A stretch of 64,000 nucleotides of DNA from an uncultured bacterium (GTDB taxonomy: Bacteria > Bacillota > Clostridia > Lachnospirales > Lachnospiraceae), in the NCBI GenBank assembly GCA_905214675.1, contig CAJMMS010000003.1, positions 1-64,000 of the forward strand, read 5' to 3'. Within the stretch, counting starts at the first letter, position 1. Each line of letters starts with the position of its first letter. The notes under the pieces were generated by a model. It was not told where the DNA came from, ran no database searches, and saw nothing but the letters and a program-made list of their open reading frames with translations. Of the stretch, positions 55,577-64,000 are shown piece by piece. A program made the translations under genes and the position numbers.

Positions 55577-57304
55577 TCACAATTCATATTGACTATTATA
55601 TAATTTTGCGTAAAATCCCTGTTTTCTCAATAATTCCTCATGATTTCCCTGTTCGATGATCTTTCCATTTTCCATCACCAGGATGATATCAGCTTCACGT
55701 ATGGTGGAGAGTCTGTGTGCTACAATAAAGCTGGTACGCCCTTCCATCATCTTCGCAAATGCCTGCTGGATCTTAATTTCGGTACGTGTATCAATACTGG
55801 AAGTTGCTTCATCAAGAATCAGCATCGGCGGCAGACAGAGCATGACTCTTGCAATACAAAGAAGCTGTTTCTGTCCCTGGCTGATATTACCTCCATCCTC
55901 TGTGATCACTGTATCATAGCCATCTGGCAGACGCTTGATAAAACTGTGCGCATGAGCAGCTTTTGCAGCTGTGATTACCTGATCTTTTGTGGCATCCGGT
56001 TTTCCATATGCGATATTCTCATAGATTGTTCCGGATTTCAGCCAGGTATCCTGCAGCACCATACCATAACTACGGCGCAGCGAATTTCTGCTGATATCAC
56101 GGATATCCGTTCCGGATACCCTGATCTGTCCGGCATCCACATCGTAAAAACGCATCAGCAGGTTGATCAGCGTTGTTTTGCCGCATCCGGTCGGCCCTAC
56201 GATCGCCACGCGCTCACCCGGTTTTACCGAAAGATTAAAATGCTCGATCAGTTTGCGGTCCGGCACATAACTGAACGATACATCCGAGATCTCCACCGTT
56301 CCATCGACCTGTTCTTCCGTCAGAACACGTGCATCTACTTTGTCCGGTGTGCGTTCTTCTTCATCCAGCAGTTCAAAAATACGCTGCGCACATGCCATGG
56401 CATTCTGAAGTTCCGTAACGACACCGGAAATCTCATTAAATGGCTTTGTATACTGGTTCGCATAACTTAAAAAGCAGGAAAGCTGTCCCACCGTAATGCC
56501 GCCGGCTACCGAAAACAGTGCACCCACCAGGGCAACGCCGGCATAAACCACGTTATTGACAAAGCGGGTTGCCGGATTGGTAATGCTGCTGAAAAAGATT
56601 GCTTTCAGGCTCGCCCCCTGCAGCCGTTCGTTCATCTCATCAAACTGCCGGATATTTTCATTTTCATGGCAGAATGCCTGTACCACTTTCTGCCCTTCGA
56701 TCATTTCATTGATAAATGCTGTCTGTTCCCCGCGCACTTCCGTCTGCATATGGAAATTGCGGTAAGTTTTCTTTGCAATAAAGCCAGCCACCACAAAACT
56801 GAGCGGTGTCACGCACACCACAACTACTGTGATCGGTATATTCACATACAGCATAAATCCAAGCGTTCCAAGTATCGTCAGAATACCGGTAAAAAACTGG
56901 GTAAATCCCATCAGCAGTCCGTCTGCAAACTGCTCCACATCGGCGATCACACGGCTCACCAGGTCTCCGGTCGGATGTGCATCCAGATACGACACCGGAA
57001 GTTTCTGGATCTTGGCGATCGCAGCATTTCTCAGGTCACGGCTTACATTATAAGTAATCTTATTATTACAGATACCAAAAATCCACTGGGAAACTGCAGT
57101 CACTGCCGCTGCGACCAGAATCGTCTGTACGATCCCTGACACACCTGCAAAATCTACTTTTCCACCACCCAGCATATGGTCAATGGCATTTCCGGTCAGG
57201 ATCGGCACATAAAGCTGTGCTGCTACAGAAAGTGCTGCAAAGATCAGGCTGCATACAATATAAAACCAGTATTTCCGGATATGTTTCCATACTCTGCCTG
57301 TCAT
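55577..57304 (-). CDS. ABC exporter half-transporter, canonical ATPase site
   Basis: 575 aa. Six-helix type IV exporter membrane domain (about 1-310) fused to an ATPase domain: Walker A VGPTGCGKTTLINLL, signature ISQGQKQLLCIARVM (first Gly position Gln), Walker B PPMLILDEATSSID with catalytic Glu, and His switch FIVAHRLSTIREAD. Its start overlaps the end of the partner gene by 4 nt (ATGA). Forms a heterodimer with the preceding gene product, as in BmrCD/TM287-288 type multidrug exporters (family knowledge). Substrate unknown. Confidence 0.93.
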   Translation of the reverse strand: MTGRVWKHIRKYWFYIVCSLIFAALSVAAQLYVPILTGNAIDHMLGGGKVDFAGVSGIVQTILVAAAVTAVSQWIFGICNNKITYNVSRDLRNAAIAKIQKLPVSYLDAHPTGDLVSRVIADVEQFADGLLMGFTQFFTGILTILGTLGFMLYVNIPITVVVVCVTPLSFVVAGFIAKKTYRNFHMQTEVRGEQTAFINEMIEGQKVVQAFCHENENIRQFDEMNERLQGASLKAIFFSSITNPATRFVNNVVYAGVALVGALFSVAGGITVGQLSCFLSYANQYTKPFNEISGVVTELQNAMACAQRIFELLDEEERTPDKVDARVLTEEQVDGTVEISDVSFSYVPDRKLIEHFNLSVKPGERVAIVGPTGCGKTTLINLLMRFYDVDAGQIRVSGTDIRDISRNSLRRSYGMVLQDTWLKSGTIYENIAYGKPDATKDQVITAAKAAHAHSFIKRLPDGYDTVITEDGGNISQGQKQLLCIARVMLCLPPMLILDEATSSIDTRTEIKIQQAFAKMMEGRTSFIVAHRLSTIREADIILVMENGKIIEQGNHEELLRKQGFYAKLYNSQYEL

Positions 57305-59037
57305 GCCGTCTCACCTGCCTTTCCAAACTGACTTTCATAAATCTCCTGATATACCGGACAGTTCGAAAGCAGTTCCTCATGCGTACCCATACCGACCGTT
57401 TTTCCATCATCCAGTACCAGGATCAGATCGGCATGCATCAGGCTCGATGTCCTCTGACTGACGATAAAGACTGTCATTTTCTTATCCAGCTCACGGATCG
57501 CCTTTCGAAGTGCGGCATCGGTTGCAAAATCCAGTGCACTGGCACTGTCATCCAGGATCAGGATTTCCGGATCTTCGACCAACGCACGGGCAATCGTCAG
57601 GCGCTGCTTCTGCCCTCCGGAAAGATTGCGTCCGCCCTGCTCTACGGTTTCATCCAGTTGTTTTTCCTTTTTCTGTACAAATTCTTCTGCCTGAGCTGTC
57701 GCAAGTGCCCTCCAGAGCATTTCATCCGTCGCATCCGGATTTCCCCAGAGCAGATTTGAGCGGATCGTGCCAGAAAAGAGCTGTGCTTTCTGCATGACCA
57801 TACCGATCATTTTACGCAGTTCCTCCCTGGAATAACTGCGTATATCCCGCCCGCCGATGCGGATCTGTCCATCCGTTGCATCATAGAAACGCGCCAGCAG
57901 ACTGACCAGCGTAGATTTTCCGCTTCCGGTTCCGCCAATGATACCGACCGTCTGTCCCTTTTTCACTGAAAAATGAATGTTTGACAGTGCTTCTGCCCCT
58001 GCGCCTCCATAAGTGAAAGATACATGGTCAAATGCGACTTCTTCCCCGGAAGTACCCGTTTTCCCGGCTTTTTCTTTGCAGGAAAACTCCATCTGCGGCT
58101 CTACATCCAGAACGGAAGCCACACGGTCTGCACATGCCATCGCTTTTGTCACCTGAATGATCAGGTTGGCAAGCTTCACCAGTTCGATCAGAATCTGATT
58201 CATATAATTGACCAGTGCGATCACATCCCCCTGCTGCATAGTTCCGGCATGGATCTGCACCGCGCCGGTATTTAAGATCACAACGATAGCAAGATTGATC
58301 ATCACATACGTCAGCGGATTCATCAGTGCTGAAATCTTACCCACCAGAAGCTGACTGCGTACCAGCAGGGCATTGCTCTCTTCAAAACGTTCCCCCTCCT
58401 GCTCTTCCCTGCCAAATGCACGGATCACACGCACACCGGTCAGATTTTCTCTGGTAATGCCAAGGATTCCGTCCAGACTGCCCTGCACTTTGCGGTAGAG
58501 CGGCATTGTGATGAGCATAATACCAAAAACAACCACCGAAAGCAGCGGGATGGTCACTACAAAAATAACAGCCGCCTTCGGACTTACGATAAATGCCATC
58601 ACAATGCTTCCGAAAACGATAAACGGCGATCTCAGAAACAGACGCAGAAACAGGTTCAGACCGCTCTGTACCTGATTGATGTCACTTGTCATACGCGTGA
58701 TCAGTGTCGAAGTCCCCAGTTTATCCATTTCCGCAAATCCAAGTGACTGGATATGCGAAAACAGTACATGGCGCACTCTGGTACAGAATCCAACGGACGC
58801 TTTCGCCGCAAAATACTGTGCCGTAATGCTGCAGGTCAGTCCAACCACACCAAGCAGGATCAGAAGTGCACAGTGTGACAGAATATAACCTTTATCTTTA
58901 TTTGCAATTCCTGTGTTGATGATCGCAGCCATAACAAGAGGAACCAGAAGGTCAAACGTTGCTTCCAGCATTTTGAATACCGGAGCAAGAATGCTCTCTT
59001 TTTTATAGTCGCGAAGATATATCAGAAGTTTCTTCAA
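57301..59037 (-). CDS. ABC exporter half-transporter, degenerate ATPase site
   Basis: 578 aa, start taken as TTG at 59035-59037 with AAAGGAGAT upstream; the frame extends 55 codons further into deoB without a ribosome site and that stretch is not exporter-like. Six helices (from residue about 15), then the ATPase domain: Walker A GGTGSGKSTLVSLL, signature LSGGQKQRLTIARAL, Walker B ILILDDSASALD in which the catalytic Glu is Asp, and FIVSQRTSSLMHAD where the switch His is Gln. This is the non-catalytic half of a heterodimeric exporter. It follows deoB by 20 bp. Confidence 0.93.
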   Translation of the reverse strand: MKKLLIYLRDYKKESILAPVFKMLEATFDLLVPLVMAAIINTGIANKDKGYILSHCALLILLGVVGLTCSITAQYFAAKASVGFCTRVRHVLFSHIQSLGFAEMDKLGTSTLITRMTSDINQVQSGLNLFLRLFLRSPFIVFGSIVMAFIVSPKAAVIFVVTIPLLSVVVFGIMLITMPLYRKVQGSLDGILGITRENLTGVRVIRAFGREEQEGERFEESNALLVRSQLLVGKISALMNPLTYVMINLAIVVILNTGAVQIHAGTMQQGDVIALVNYMNQILIELVKLANLIIQVTKAMACADRVASVLDVEPQMEFSCKEKAGKTGTSGEEVAFDHVSFTYGGAGAEALSNIHFSVKKGQTVGIIGGTGSGKSTLVSLLARFYDATDGQIRIGGRDIRSYSREELRKMIGMVMQKAQLFSGTIRSNLLWGNPDATDEMLWRALATAQAEEFVQKKEKQLDETVEQGGRNLSGGQKQRLTIARALVEDPEILILDDSASALDFATDAALRKAIRELDKKMTVFIVSQRTSSLMHADLILVLDDGKTVGMGTHEELLSNCPVYQEIYESQFGKAGETA

Positions 59038-59057
59038 AATATCTCCTTTCCGTTCTG

Positions 59058-60221
59058 CTATCGTATTTCCTGATAGAAACTTTTTCCTGCACCTGTATGT
59101 GATATCCCAAGTGCCTCGGCAACTGTTGCCGCAATATCTGCAAAACTCTCTCTGGTATGCAGATCCACACCCTTTTTCAGAGTCTTTCCATAGCACAGAC
59201 AAGGTGTGTATTCTCTGGTATGATCCGTTCCCGGATAACCCGGATCACATCCATGGTCTGCCGTGATCAGCAGCAGATCTTCCTGATGCATCTGCGCAAG
59301 GAATCTGCCAAGCTGCACATCAAACGCATTTAACGCCGCCGTATAACCTTCGATGTTGTTGCGGTGCCCGTAAATCATGTCGAAATCCACCAGATTCACA
59401 AAACAAAGTCCGGTAAAATCTTCTTTCTGAAGTGCAAAAACACGTTCCATATTTTTGTCATTTCCTTCATTTGCAAAAGTACGGCTGATTCCCTTTCCGG
59501 CAAAAATGTCGTAAATCTTACCGACACCAATCGTCTCCATTCCCGCCTTCTGGATTTCATCAAGTACTGTCTCCTGCGGCGGCAGCAGCGAAAAATCATG
59601 ACGGTTGACTGTCCTTGTAAAATCCGGATAACTTCCCACAAATGGACGGGCAATCACGCGTCCCACTGCATGTTCCCCGGTCAGAAGCTTTCTGGCTATG
59701 CGGCAGTCCTCATAAAGTTCTTTTAGCGGCACTACTTCTTCGTGTGCTGCAATCTGAAACACACTGTCCGCTGAAGTATACACGATCAGTTTTCCGGTTC
59801 TTATATGCTCCTGACCATAGACTTTGATCACTTCTGTACCGGAATATGGCAGGTTGCAGAGCGTTCCTCTGTGTGTCTGTTCTTCAAATGCTTTTATGAT
59901 CCCATCCGGAAAACCATGCGGATAAACCGGCATCGGCTTTTCCGAAATCAGTCCGGCAATCTCCCAATGTCCAGTCGTGGTATCTTTTCCATTTGACTTT
60001 TCTGTCATTCTTGCGAAACAACCTTCTGCCGCCCTCTCCTCTTTTTGGGATTCCATACCATCCAGAGAAAAAAGTCCCAGTTTCTCCAGATTCGGAACTT
60101 TAAGCTTTCCTGTTTTCCGGCAGGTTCCAAGTGTATTGCTGCCCGCATCCCCAAAACGTGCTGCGTCCGGTGCCGCACCGACACCAACACTGTCCAGCAC
60201 GATCAAAAATACTCTCTTCAT
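59058..60221 (-). CDS. deoB: Phosphopentomutase
   Basis: 387 aa from the ATG at 60219-60221 (AGGGGGAAGGATCA upstream; the 14 codons before it lack a site). Interconverts ribose/deoxyribose 1- and 5-phosphates in nucleoside salvage. Alkaline phosphatase-superfamily metal motifs: VFLIVLDSVGVGAAPDA, the phospho-Thr region NGKDTTTGHWEIAG, DIFAGKGI, and ITADHGCDPGYPGTDHTREY. No other salvage gene is adjacent; instead an ABC exporter pair follows in the same unit. Confidence 0.96.
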   Translation of the reverse strand: MKRVFLIVLDSVGVGAAPDAARFGDAGSNTLGTCRKTGKLKVPNLEKLGLFSLDGMESQKEERAAEGCFARMTEKSNGKDTTTGHWEIAGLISEKPMPVYPHGFPDGIIKAFEEQTHRGTLCNLPYSGTEVIKVYGQEHIRTGKLIVYTSADSVFQIAAHEEVVPLKELYEDCRIARKLLTGEHAVGRVIARPFVGSYPDFTRTVNRHDFSLLPPQETVLDEIQKAGMETIGVGKIYDIFAGKGISRTFANEGNDKNMERVFALQKEDFTGLCFVNLVDFDMIYGHRNNIEGYTAALNAFDVQLGRFLAQMHQEDLLLITADHGCDPGYPGTDHTREYTPCLCYGKTLKKGVDLHTRESFADIAATVAEALGISHTGAGKSFYQEIR

Positions 60222-60302
60222 TGATCCTTCCCCCTTTGCACGCAACCACACCTGTGCAGGCACATCGTGGTCTCAGGCTCCTGTCCATGGCATCATCTAT
60301 AT

Positions 60303-60331
60303 ATCTTATCCATTTTTTACACATTTTACAA
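60303..60331 (-). promoter_or_regulatory. Promoter of deoB-ABC exporter unit
   Basis: On the minus strand TTGTAA (60326-60331) and TAAGAT (60303-60308), 17-bp spacer, just after the terminator of the preceding gene. Confidence 0.72.
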
Positions 60332-60335
60332 GTAG

Positions 60336-60375
60336 AAAAACCGCCCCTGACAGATTTTCATCTGCCGGAGGCGGT
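60336..60375 (-). terminator. Terminator of the giant surface-protein gene
   Basis: On the minus strand ACCGCC...GGCAGAT (60359-60375) pairs with ATCTG...GGCGGT (60341-60356 approximately), GAAA-type loop, followed by TTTTT. Confidence 0.85.
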
Positions 60376-60428
60376 CTGCTCAGCTATCAATCCACTTATC
60401 CGCTTTTGATATCTGATCTACGTTCTGA

Positions 60429-63400
60429 TTATTTACTAATCTTTACGCTTGCTTTCTGTCCTTTTTTCTTCAGAAGTTTCTGGTAAGCTTTCAGCTTCTT
60501 AGCAGGTACTTTAATCTTTGCTTTCGCATGGATGCCCTTGAATGCCTTGCTTCCGACTTTCTTCAGAGAAGTGGACTTGATCGTGATATTCTTCAGTTTG
60601 CTGTCGCCTGAGAATGCATTTTTGCCGATCGTCTTAACGTTCTTTCCGATCACAACTTTTTTCAGCTTCTTATTGCCCTTGAATGCATTGTTTGCGATCT
60701 CAGTTACTTTGAAAGTATATTTTCCGTCTTCGCTCTTGATCGTTGCCGGTACATTAAAGCTCGTTCCCTTGTTGGAATCCGGTTTTACCAGAGTTACAGT
60801 ACCTGCTGTTTCAGAAGATACGGTCACTTTGTAAGTAGCTTTCTTGTACTTGATCACAGTACCAACAGCCGGAACTGCAGCCGGTGTCTCCGGTGTGGAC
60901 GGCTTATCGGTAGATGGTGTTTCCGGTTTCTTGTCCGTAGACGGTGTTTGCGTTGCATTGGTCTCTGTTTCAGCCGGTGTCAGAGGAGCCTTTTTCTCTT
61001 CCAGAGCTGCTCTTGCTGCTTTCAGTGCGTCCAGAGCTTTCGCTACCTGTGCTTTTGTTGCATTTGGATCATTCAGTACCGTATTTGCTGCTGCCAGTGC
61101 GGCTTTGTATGTTTTCAGAGAATCACCAGTATATTTGCTTTCATCTACTGTTACATTTACTTCTGTTTTCAGCGGCTCTTTTTCTGTAGTGGTAGCTTTT
61201 TCTTCTTTCAGTGCTGCTTTTGCTGCATTCAGATCTGCCAGTGCTTTTGCTGCATCCACTTTTGTTACATTACCTGCACCAAGCAGTTTTTCTGCTGCTT
61301 TTGCTGCTGCTTTGTATGCATTGTAAGTTGCTTCTGTGTAATGTTCTTTTACTACATTCGCTGCTTCGCCAATTGCAATCTCCAGTTGATCTAAGAGTTC
61401 CTTGCTTGCCGGTGCAAGAGTCAGTGCTTCTTTGGCTGCATCCACTGCGGCTTTTGCTGCTTTTGCTTCTTTCTTTGTTACATCGGTTTTTGCCAGAACT
61501 GCTTTTGCTGCATCCACTGCATCTTTGTATGCATTGTAGGTTGCTTCTGTATAGTCTGCCACCTTGTCCTTGTATGTAGCGAAGTCATTTACTGCTTTCT
61601 GCAGTTCTGCCTTCAGTGTTGCATCCATCGGCAGGGAAACCAGTGCTGCTTTTGCTTCACGTACTGTACGCAGTGCTTCTTCTGCTTCTTTCAGTGTTGC
61701 ACCATCTTTGCCCAGAATTGCATTTGCTGCATCTACTGCAGCTTTGTATGGATCATAAGTTGCTTTTGTATAATCGTCTTTATCGATTTCTTTTGCTGCT
61801 TCGACTGCTGCCTGAAGGCTTGCCTTCACTTCGTCTGAGACTGGTGCAAGTTTCAGTGCTTTCTCTGCATCGTTCAGTGCTGTCAGAGCTGCATTCATTT
61901 CACTCTTTGTTGCATTTGCTTTTGCCAGAACCGCTTTTGCTGCATTTGCTGCTGTCTTATATGCTCTGTAAGTTGCTTTTGTATAGTAATTTGCGTTTAC
62001 GGTATCAAACTTATCTGCTGCTGCCTGCAGACTTGCTTTCAGTGCTTCATCTGCTACGGTAGTCAGACCAGCTTTTGCTGCATCTACTGCATTCAGCGCG
62101 TTTTCTGCTTCCAGAAGGGTTGTGCTGTCCTTGCTAAGAAGTGCCTTTGCTGCATCCACTGCTGCTTTGTATGCATTATAAGTTTCTTCTGTGTAATCAC
62201 CCTTAACGATCACATCAAATGCTTCTGCTTCTGCCTGGATATCTGCTCTTACTGCATCTGTAATCGGTGCAGGTTCCAGAGCTTTCCTTGCATCCTGCAG
62301 TGCTTTCAGCTTCTTCTGTGCATAGCTTTCTGTTGCTGCTTTGTCTTTCAGAATTGCATTTACATTTTCCAGAGCTTCTGCATAACTTGCATAAGAATCT
62401 GCTGTATAATATTTTTCTTCGTATTCTGCTGTATCTTCTGCCGCTGCTTTCAGGTTTGCCAGTGTAGCTTCACTTACCGGTGTGCCTGTTTCTGTCATCT
62501 TGATCTGATATACATTGGTTGTATTCTGATCTTCTGATGTAACCAGAACTTTGACAATATTGCCTTTATTCGGTACAACGGTTACAGATGCGTTATCGTT
62601 TGCTGTTGCGCTGATAACTGCTTCGTTTGCATCTTCTACGCTTACTTCGTAAGGTGTTTCACTTACTTTTCCGCTTTCAAATCCTGTAACATCTGTACCA
62701 TTTACTTTCAGAGTATCCAGTGTTGCAGTACTGTTTGTTGTATAACCATTTGTGCTTGTCCAGATTTCCAGCTCAGTCAGTCCAACAAAACCTGTCTTAT
62801 GACCATTTTTGCCTTCATCCTGCTGTGTCATGATAAATCTTAAAGCTTTTGCTTTCTGAACATTCTTGAATACCAGTTCATTTGCCTGATTACCAACATA
62901 ATCACCGTGTGTAAACTCAACGTTCTCAAAGTTCTCACCATCTTCGGATACTGCAATGGCTACGTTCTTCGGTACATCTACATTTGTATCTGTAAAGAAC
63001 CAAGCTTTGATACTCGCCAGTTCATAAACTTCATCCCAGGTAAAGGTAATAACCGGTGAAGAGTTCAGAAGGTTATCATTCCAGTTAGTCCATCTCTCAT
63101 TACCATTATCCAGAACATCTTTTGTTCCATTTACAATAGACTGCAGGTTATCTGCCGGGGTGCCACAGCTCTCTGTCAGTGTTTTACGTTTCGGTGCTAC
63201 GTTTACAGCATCCTTTACCACACCTTCTGCGACACGTACGGTTGCTGTAACCGTTCTTTCTCTTCCTTCTACAGTCGCTTTACCATTTACGGTAACAACA
63301 TCGCCAACATTTGCCAGAGCATCTGCACTGACTGCATCCCATACAACCGGATACTCACCGTATGTCGTACCATCCGGCAGAACACCTGCTACCGTTTCCG

Positions 63401-64000
63401 GAAGTGCCGGAACAAGACCTGCTACCGTTGCTCTTGAGTAATTTTTCATCGCTCTGATGATCGGTTTTACATGAAGGTTTGCAGATACAGAAATCTCTTC
63501 TGTACCAATCTTCAGGGTACCTTCCAGTACATAATCGCCCGGATTGTTGTACATCGCTTCCGTCAGGTTGTTCCATGTGATCGTACCATTTGCTGTTGTT
63601 CCGTCACTCAGTGTACCTTCTACCGTTGTCTCCAGTACCGGTGCCGTTCCCATTACTACGGTATAATCGCCTTTGATATCATAATCTTTCAGGAACACTT
63701 CACCCTGTTTGTCACCCGTTGTGCTTACAAATACAGAATCACCTTTCAGACCTGTAGACTCTGCCTTCAGTACAAAACCGCCTGCACCCTCGGTGCTGCG
63801 TACGATAACGAGTGCTTTTCCGCTGAATGCCTTGATGTTTGCGGTCTTATCACTTGTCAGAACAGATTTCTGCTGGAACTTATCTACGGTAGAAGGATTT
63901 CCGTTGTCCACACCAACGATGGTTCCGTTACCTGTCAAAGTAAAGCGGATGCTGTTGTCTGCGGAGCTTACAAAACGTCCGTCTTTGTCATTTACATCAA
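60429..64000 (-). CDS. C-terminal part of a giant surface protein, probable GH2 glycosidase (5' end outside window)
   Basis: The frame is open to the window edge, so only the last 1190 or so residues are seen. The first visible segment (DGRFVSSADNSIRFTLTGNG, IVGVDNGNPSTVDKF) resembles the beta-sandwich after the catalytic barrel in GH2 beta-galactosidases. Then two BIG4-type domains (GTLSDGTTANGTITWNNL, GVLPDGTTYGEYPVVWDAV), an F5/8-type carbohydrate-binding domain (WTNWNDNLLNSSPVITF), a cadherin-like domain, seven FIVAR-type helical repeats of about 70 residues (YTEATYNAYKAAVDAAKALL pattern), a Pro/Thr/Lys linker and a C-terminal BspA-type LRR_5 region (FKGNKKLKKVVIGKNVKTIG). Catalytic domain is not in view, so the enzyme class is inferred. 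Confidence 0.75.
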   Translation of the reverse strand, partial: DVNDKDGRFVSSADNSIRFTLTGNGTIVGVDNGNPSTVDKFQQKSVLTSDKTANIKAFSGKALVIVRSTEGAGGFVLKAESTGLKGDSVFVSTTGDKQGEVFLKDYDIKGDYTVVMGTAPVLETTVEGTLSDGTTANGTITWNNLTEAMYNNPGDYVLEGTLKIGTEEISVSANLHVKPIIRAMKNYSRATVAGLVPALPETVAGVLPDGTTYGEYPVVWDAVSADALANVGDVVTVNGKATVEGRERTVTATVRVAEGVVKDAVNVAPKRKTLTESCGTPADNLQSIVNGTKDVLDNGNERWTNWNDNLLNSSPVITFTWDEVYELASIKAWFFTDTNVDVPKNVAIAVSEDGENFENVEFTHGDYVGNQANELVFKNVQKAKALRFIMTQQDEGKNGHKTGFVGLTELEIWTSTNGYTTNSTATLDTLKVNGTDVTGFESGKVSETPYEVSVEDANEAVISATANDNASVTVVPNKGNIVKVLVTSEDQNTTNVYQIKMTETGTPVSEATLANLKAAAEDTAEYEEKYYTADSYASYAEALENVNAILKDKAATESYAQKKLKALQDARKALEPAPITDAVRADIQAEAEAFDVIVKGDYTEETYNAYKAAVDAAKALLSKDSTTLLEAENALNAVDAAKAGLTTVADEALKASLQAAADKFDTVNANYYTKATYRAYKTAANAAKAVLAKANATKSEMNAALTALNDAEKALKLAPVSDEVKASLQAAVEAAKEIDKDDYTKATYDPYKAAVDAANAILGKDGATLKEAEEALRTVREAKAALVSLPMDATLKAELQKAVNDFATYKDKVADYTEATYNAYKDAVDAAKAVLAKTDVTKKEAKAAKAAVDAAKEALTLAPASKELLDQLEIAIGEAANVVKEHYTEATYNAYKAAAKAAEKLLGAGNVTKVDAAKALADLNAAKAALKEEKATTTEKEPLKTEVNVTVDESKYTGDSLKTYKAALAAANTVLNDPNATKAQVAKALDALKAARAALEEKKAPLTPAETETNATQTPSTDKKPETPSTDKPSTPETPAAVPAVGTVIKYKKATYKVTVSSETAGTVTLVKPDSNKGTSFNVPATIKSEDGKYTFKVTEIANNAFKGNKKLKKVVIGKNVKTIGKNAFSGDSKLKNITIKSTSLKKVGSKAFKGIHAKAKIKVPAKKLKAYQKLLKKKGQKASVKISK

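Noticed and set aside
60948..62062. Leu/His-rich plus-strand frames opposite the FIVAR repeats
   Set aside because: Products of the reversed repeat codons; no independent gene evidence.
1..64000. tRNA, rRNA, tmRNA, transposase or integrase genes
   Set aside because: No matching structures or protein motifs were noticed on reading. A covariance search could still find something missed by eye.

Overview
The window reads as chromosomal DNA of a Gram-positive, low-to-moderate GC anaerobe of the Clostridia, most likely a gut Lachnospiraceae (Blautia/Dorea/Mediterraneibacter-like). The reasons are AGGAGG ribosome binding sites, HPrK-type carbon control, a SleC-like spore cortex enzyme, very large secreted proteins built from BIG2, FIVAR, FN3 and LRR_5 modules, and the gene neighbourhoods. 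The genus cannot be fixed from sequence reading alone. No rRNA, tRNA, CRISPR array, transposase or prophage was recognised.

Layout. 0-4 kb: a membrane Ser/Thr kinase and a type I membrane protein with Ig-like domains. 4-5.6 kb: a YbaK-type deacylase and a complete type III toxin-antitoxin locus of the CptIN kind (promoter, two exact 45-nt antitoxin repeats, terminator, toxin gene). 5.6-10 kb: carAB with a leader attenuator. 10-17 kb: SleC-like cortex enzyme, then PTS enzyme I with a HAD phosphatase, a trigger-factor-like FKBP lipoprotein and a membrane polysaccharide deacetylase. 17-32 kb: housekeeping genes (murI, DUF1934, IMPACT, class A PBP, glk, hprK, uvrC, ftsH, DUF1846, pyrG). 32-34.6 kb: a secreted wall-binding deacetylase, an HPr-like protein without the catalytic His, and a small integral membrane protein.

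34.6-53.9 kb is the most striking region: one minus-strand transcription unit of about 19 kb headed by a cobalamin (B12) riboswitch. It encodes a 2264-aa secreted protein with a DUF4430 domain (the fold family of the transcobalamin/intrinsic-factor C-terminal domain) and a predicted beta-propeller; a 1324-aa secreted protein with an alpha/alpha-barrel region (the fold of the intrinsic-factor N-terminal domain); a membrane-anchored DUF4430 protein; a membrane-anchored alpha/alpha-barrel protein; and then MoxR ATPase, DUF58 protein and a transglutaminase-like membrane protein whose catalytic Cys position is Ser. Riboswitch plus split intrinsic-factor-like modules suggests a surface cobalamin-capture system. 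That function is inferred, not shown.

54-64 kb: an NlpC/P60 peptidase, a flavodoxin-like protein, deoB followed by a heterodimeric ABC exporter with one degenerate ATPase site, and the C-terminal 1.2k residues of a giant surface protein (probable GH2 glycosidase) running off the window end. Most genes have convincing sigma-A promoters (17-bp spacers) and hairpin terminators, listed individually.
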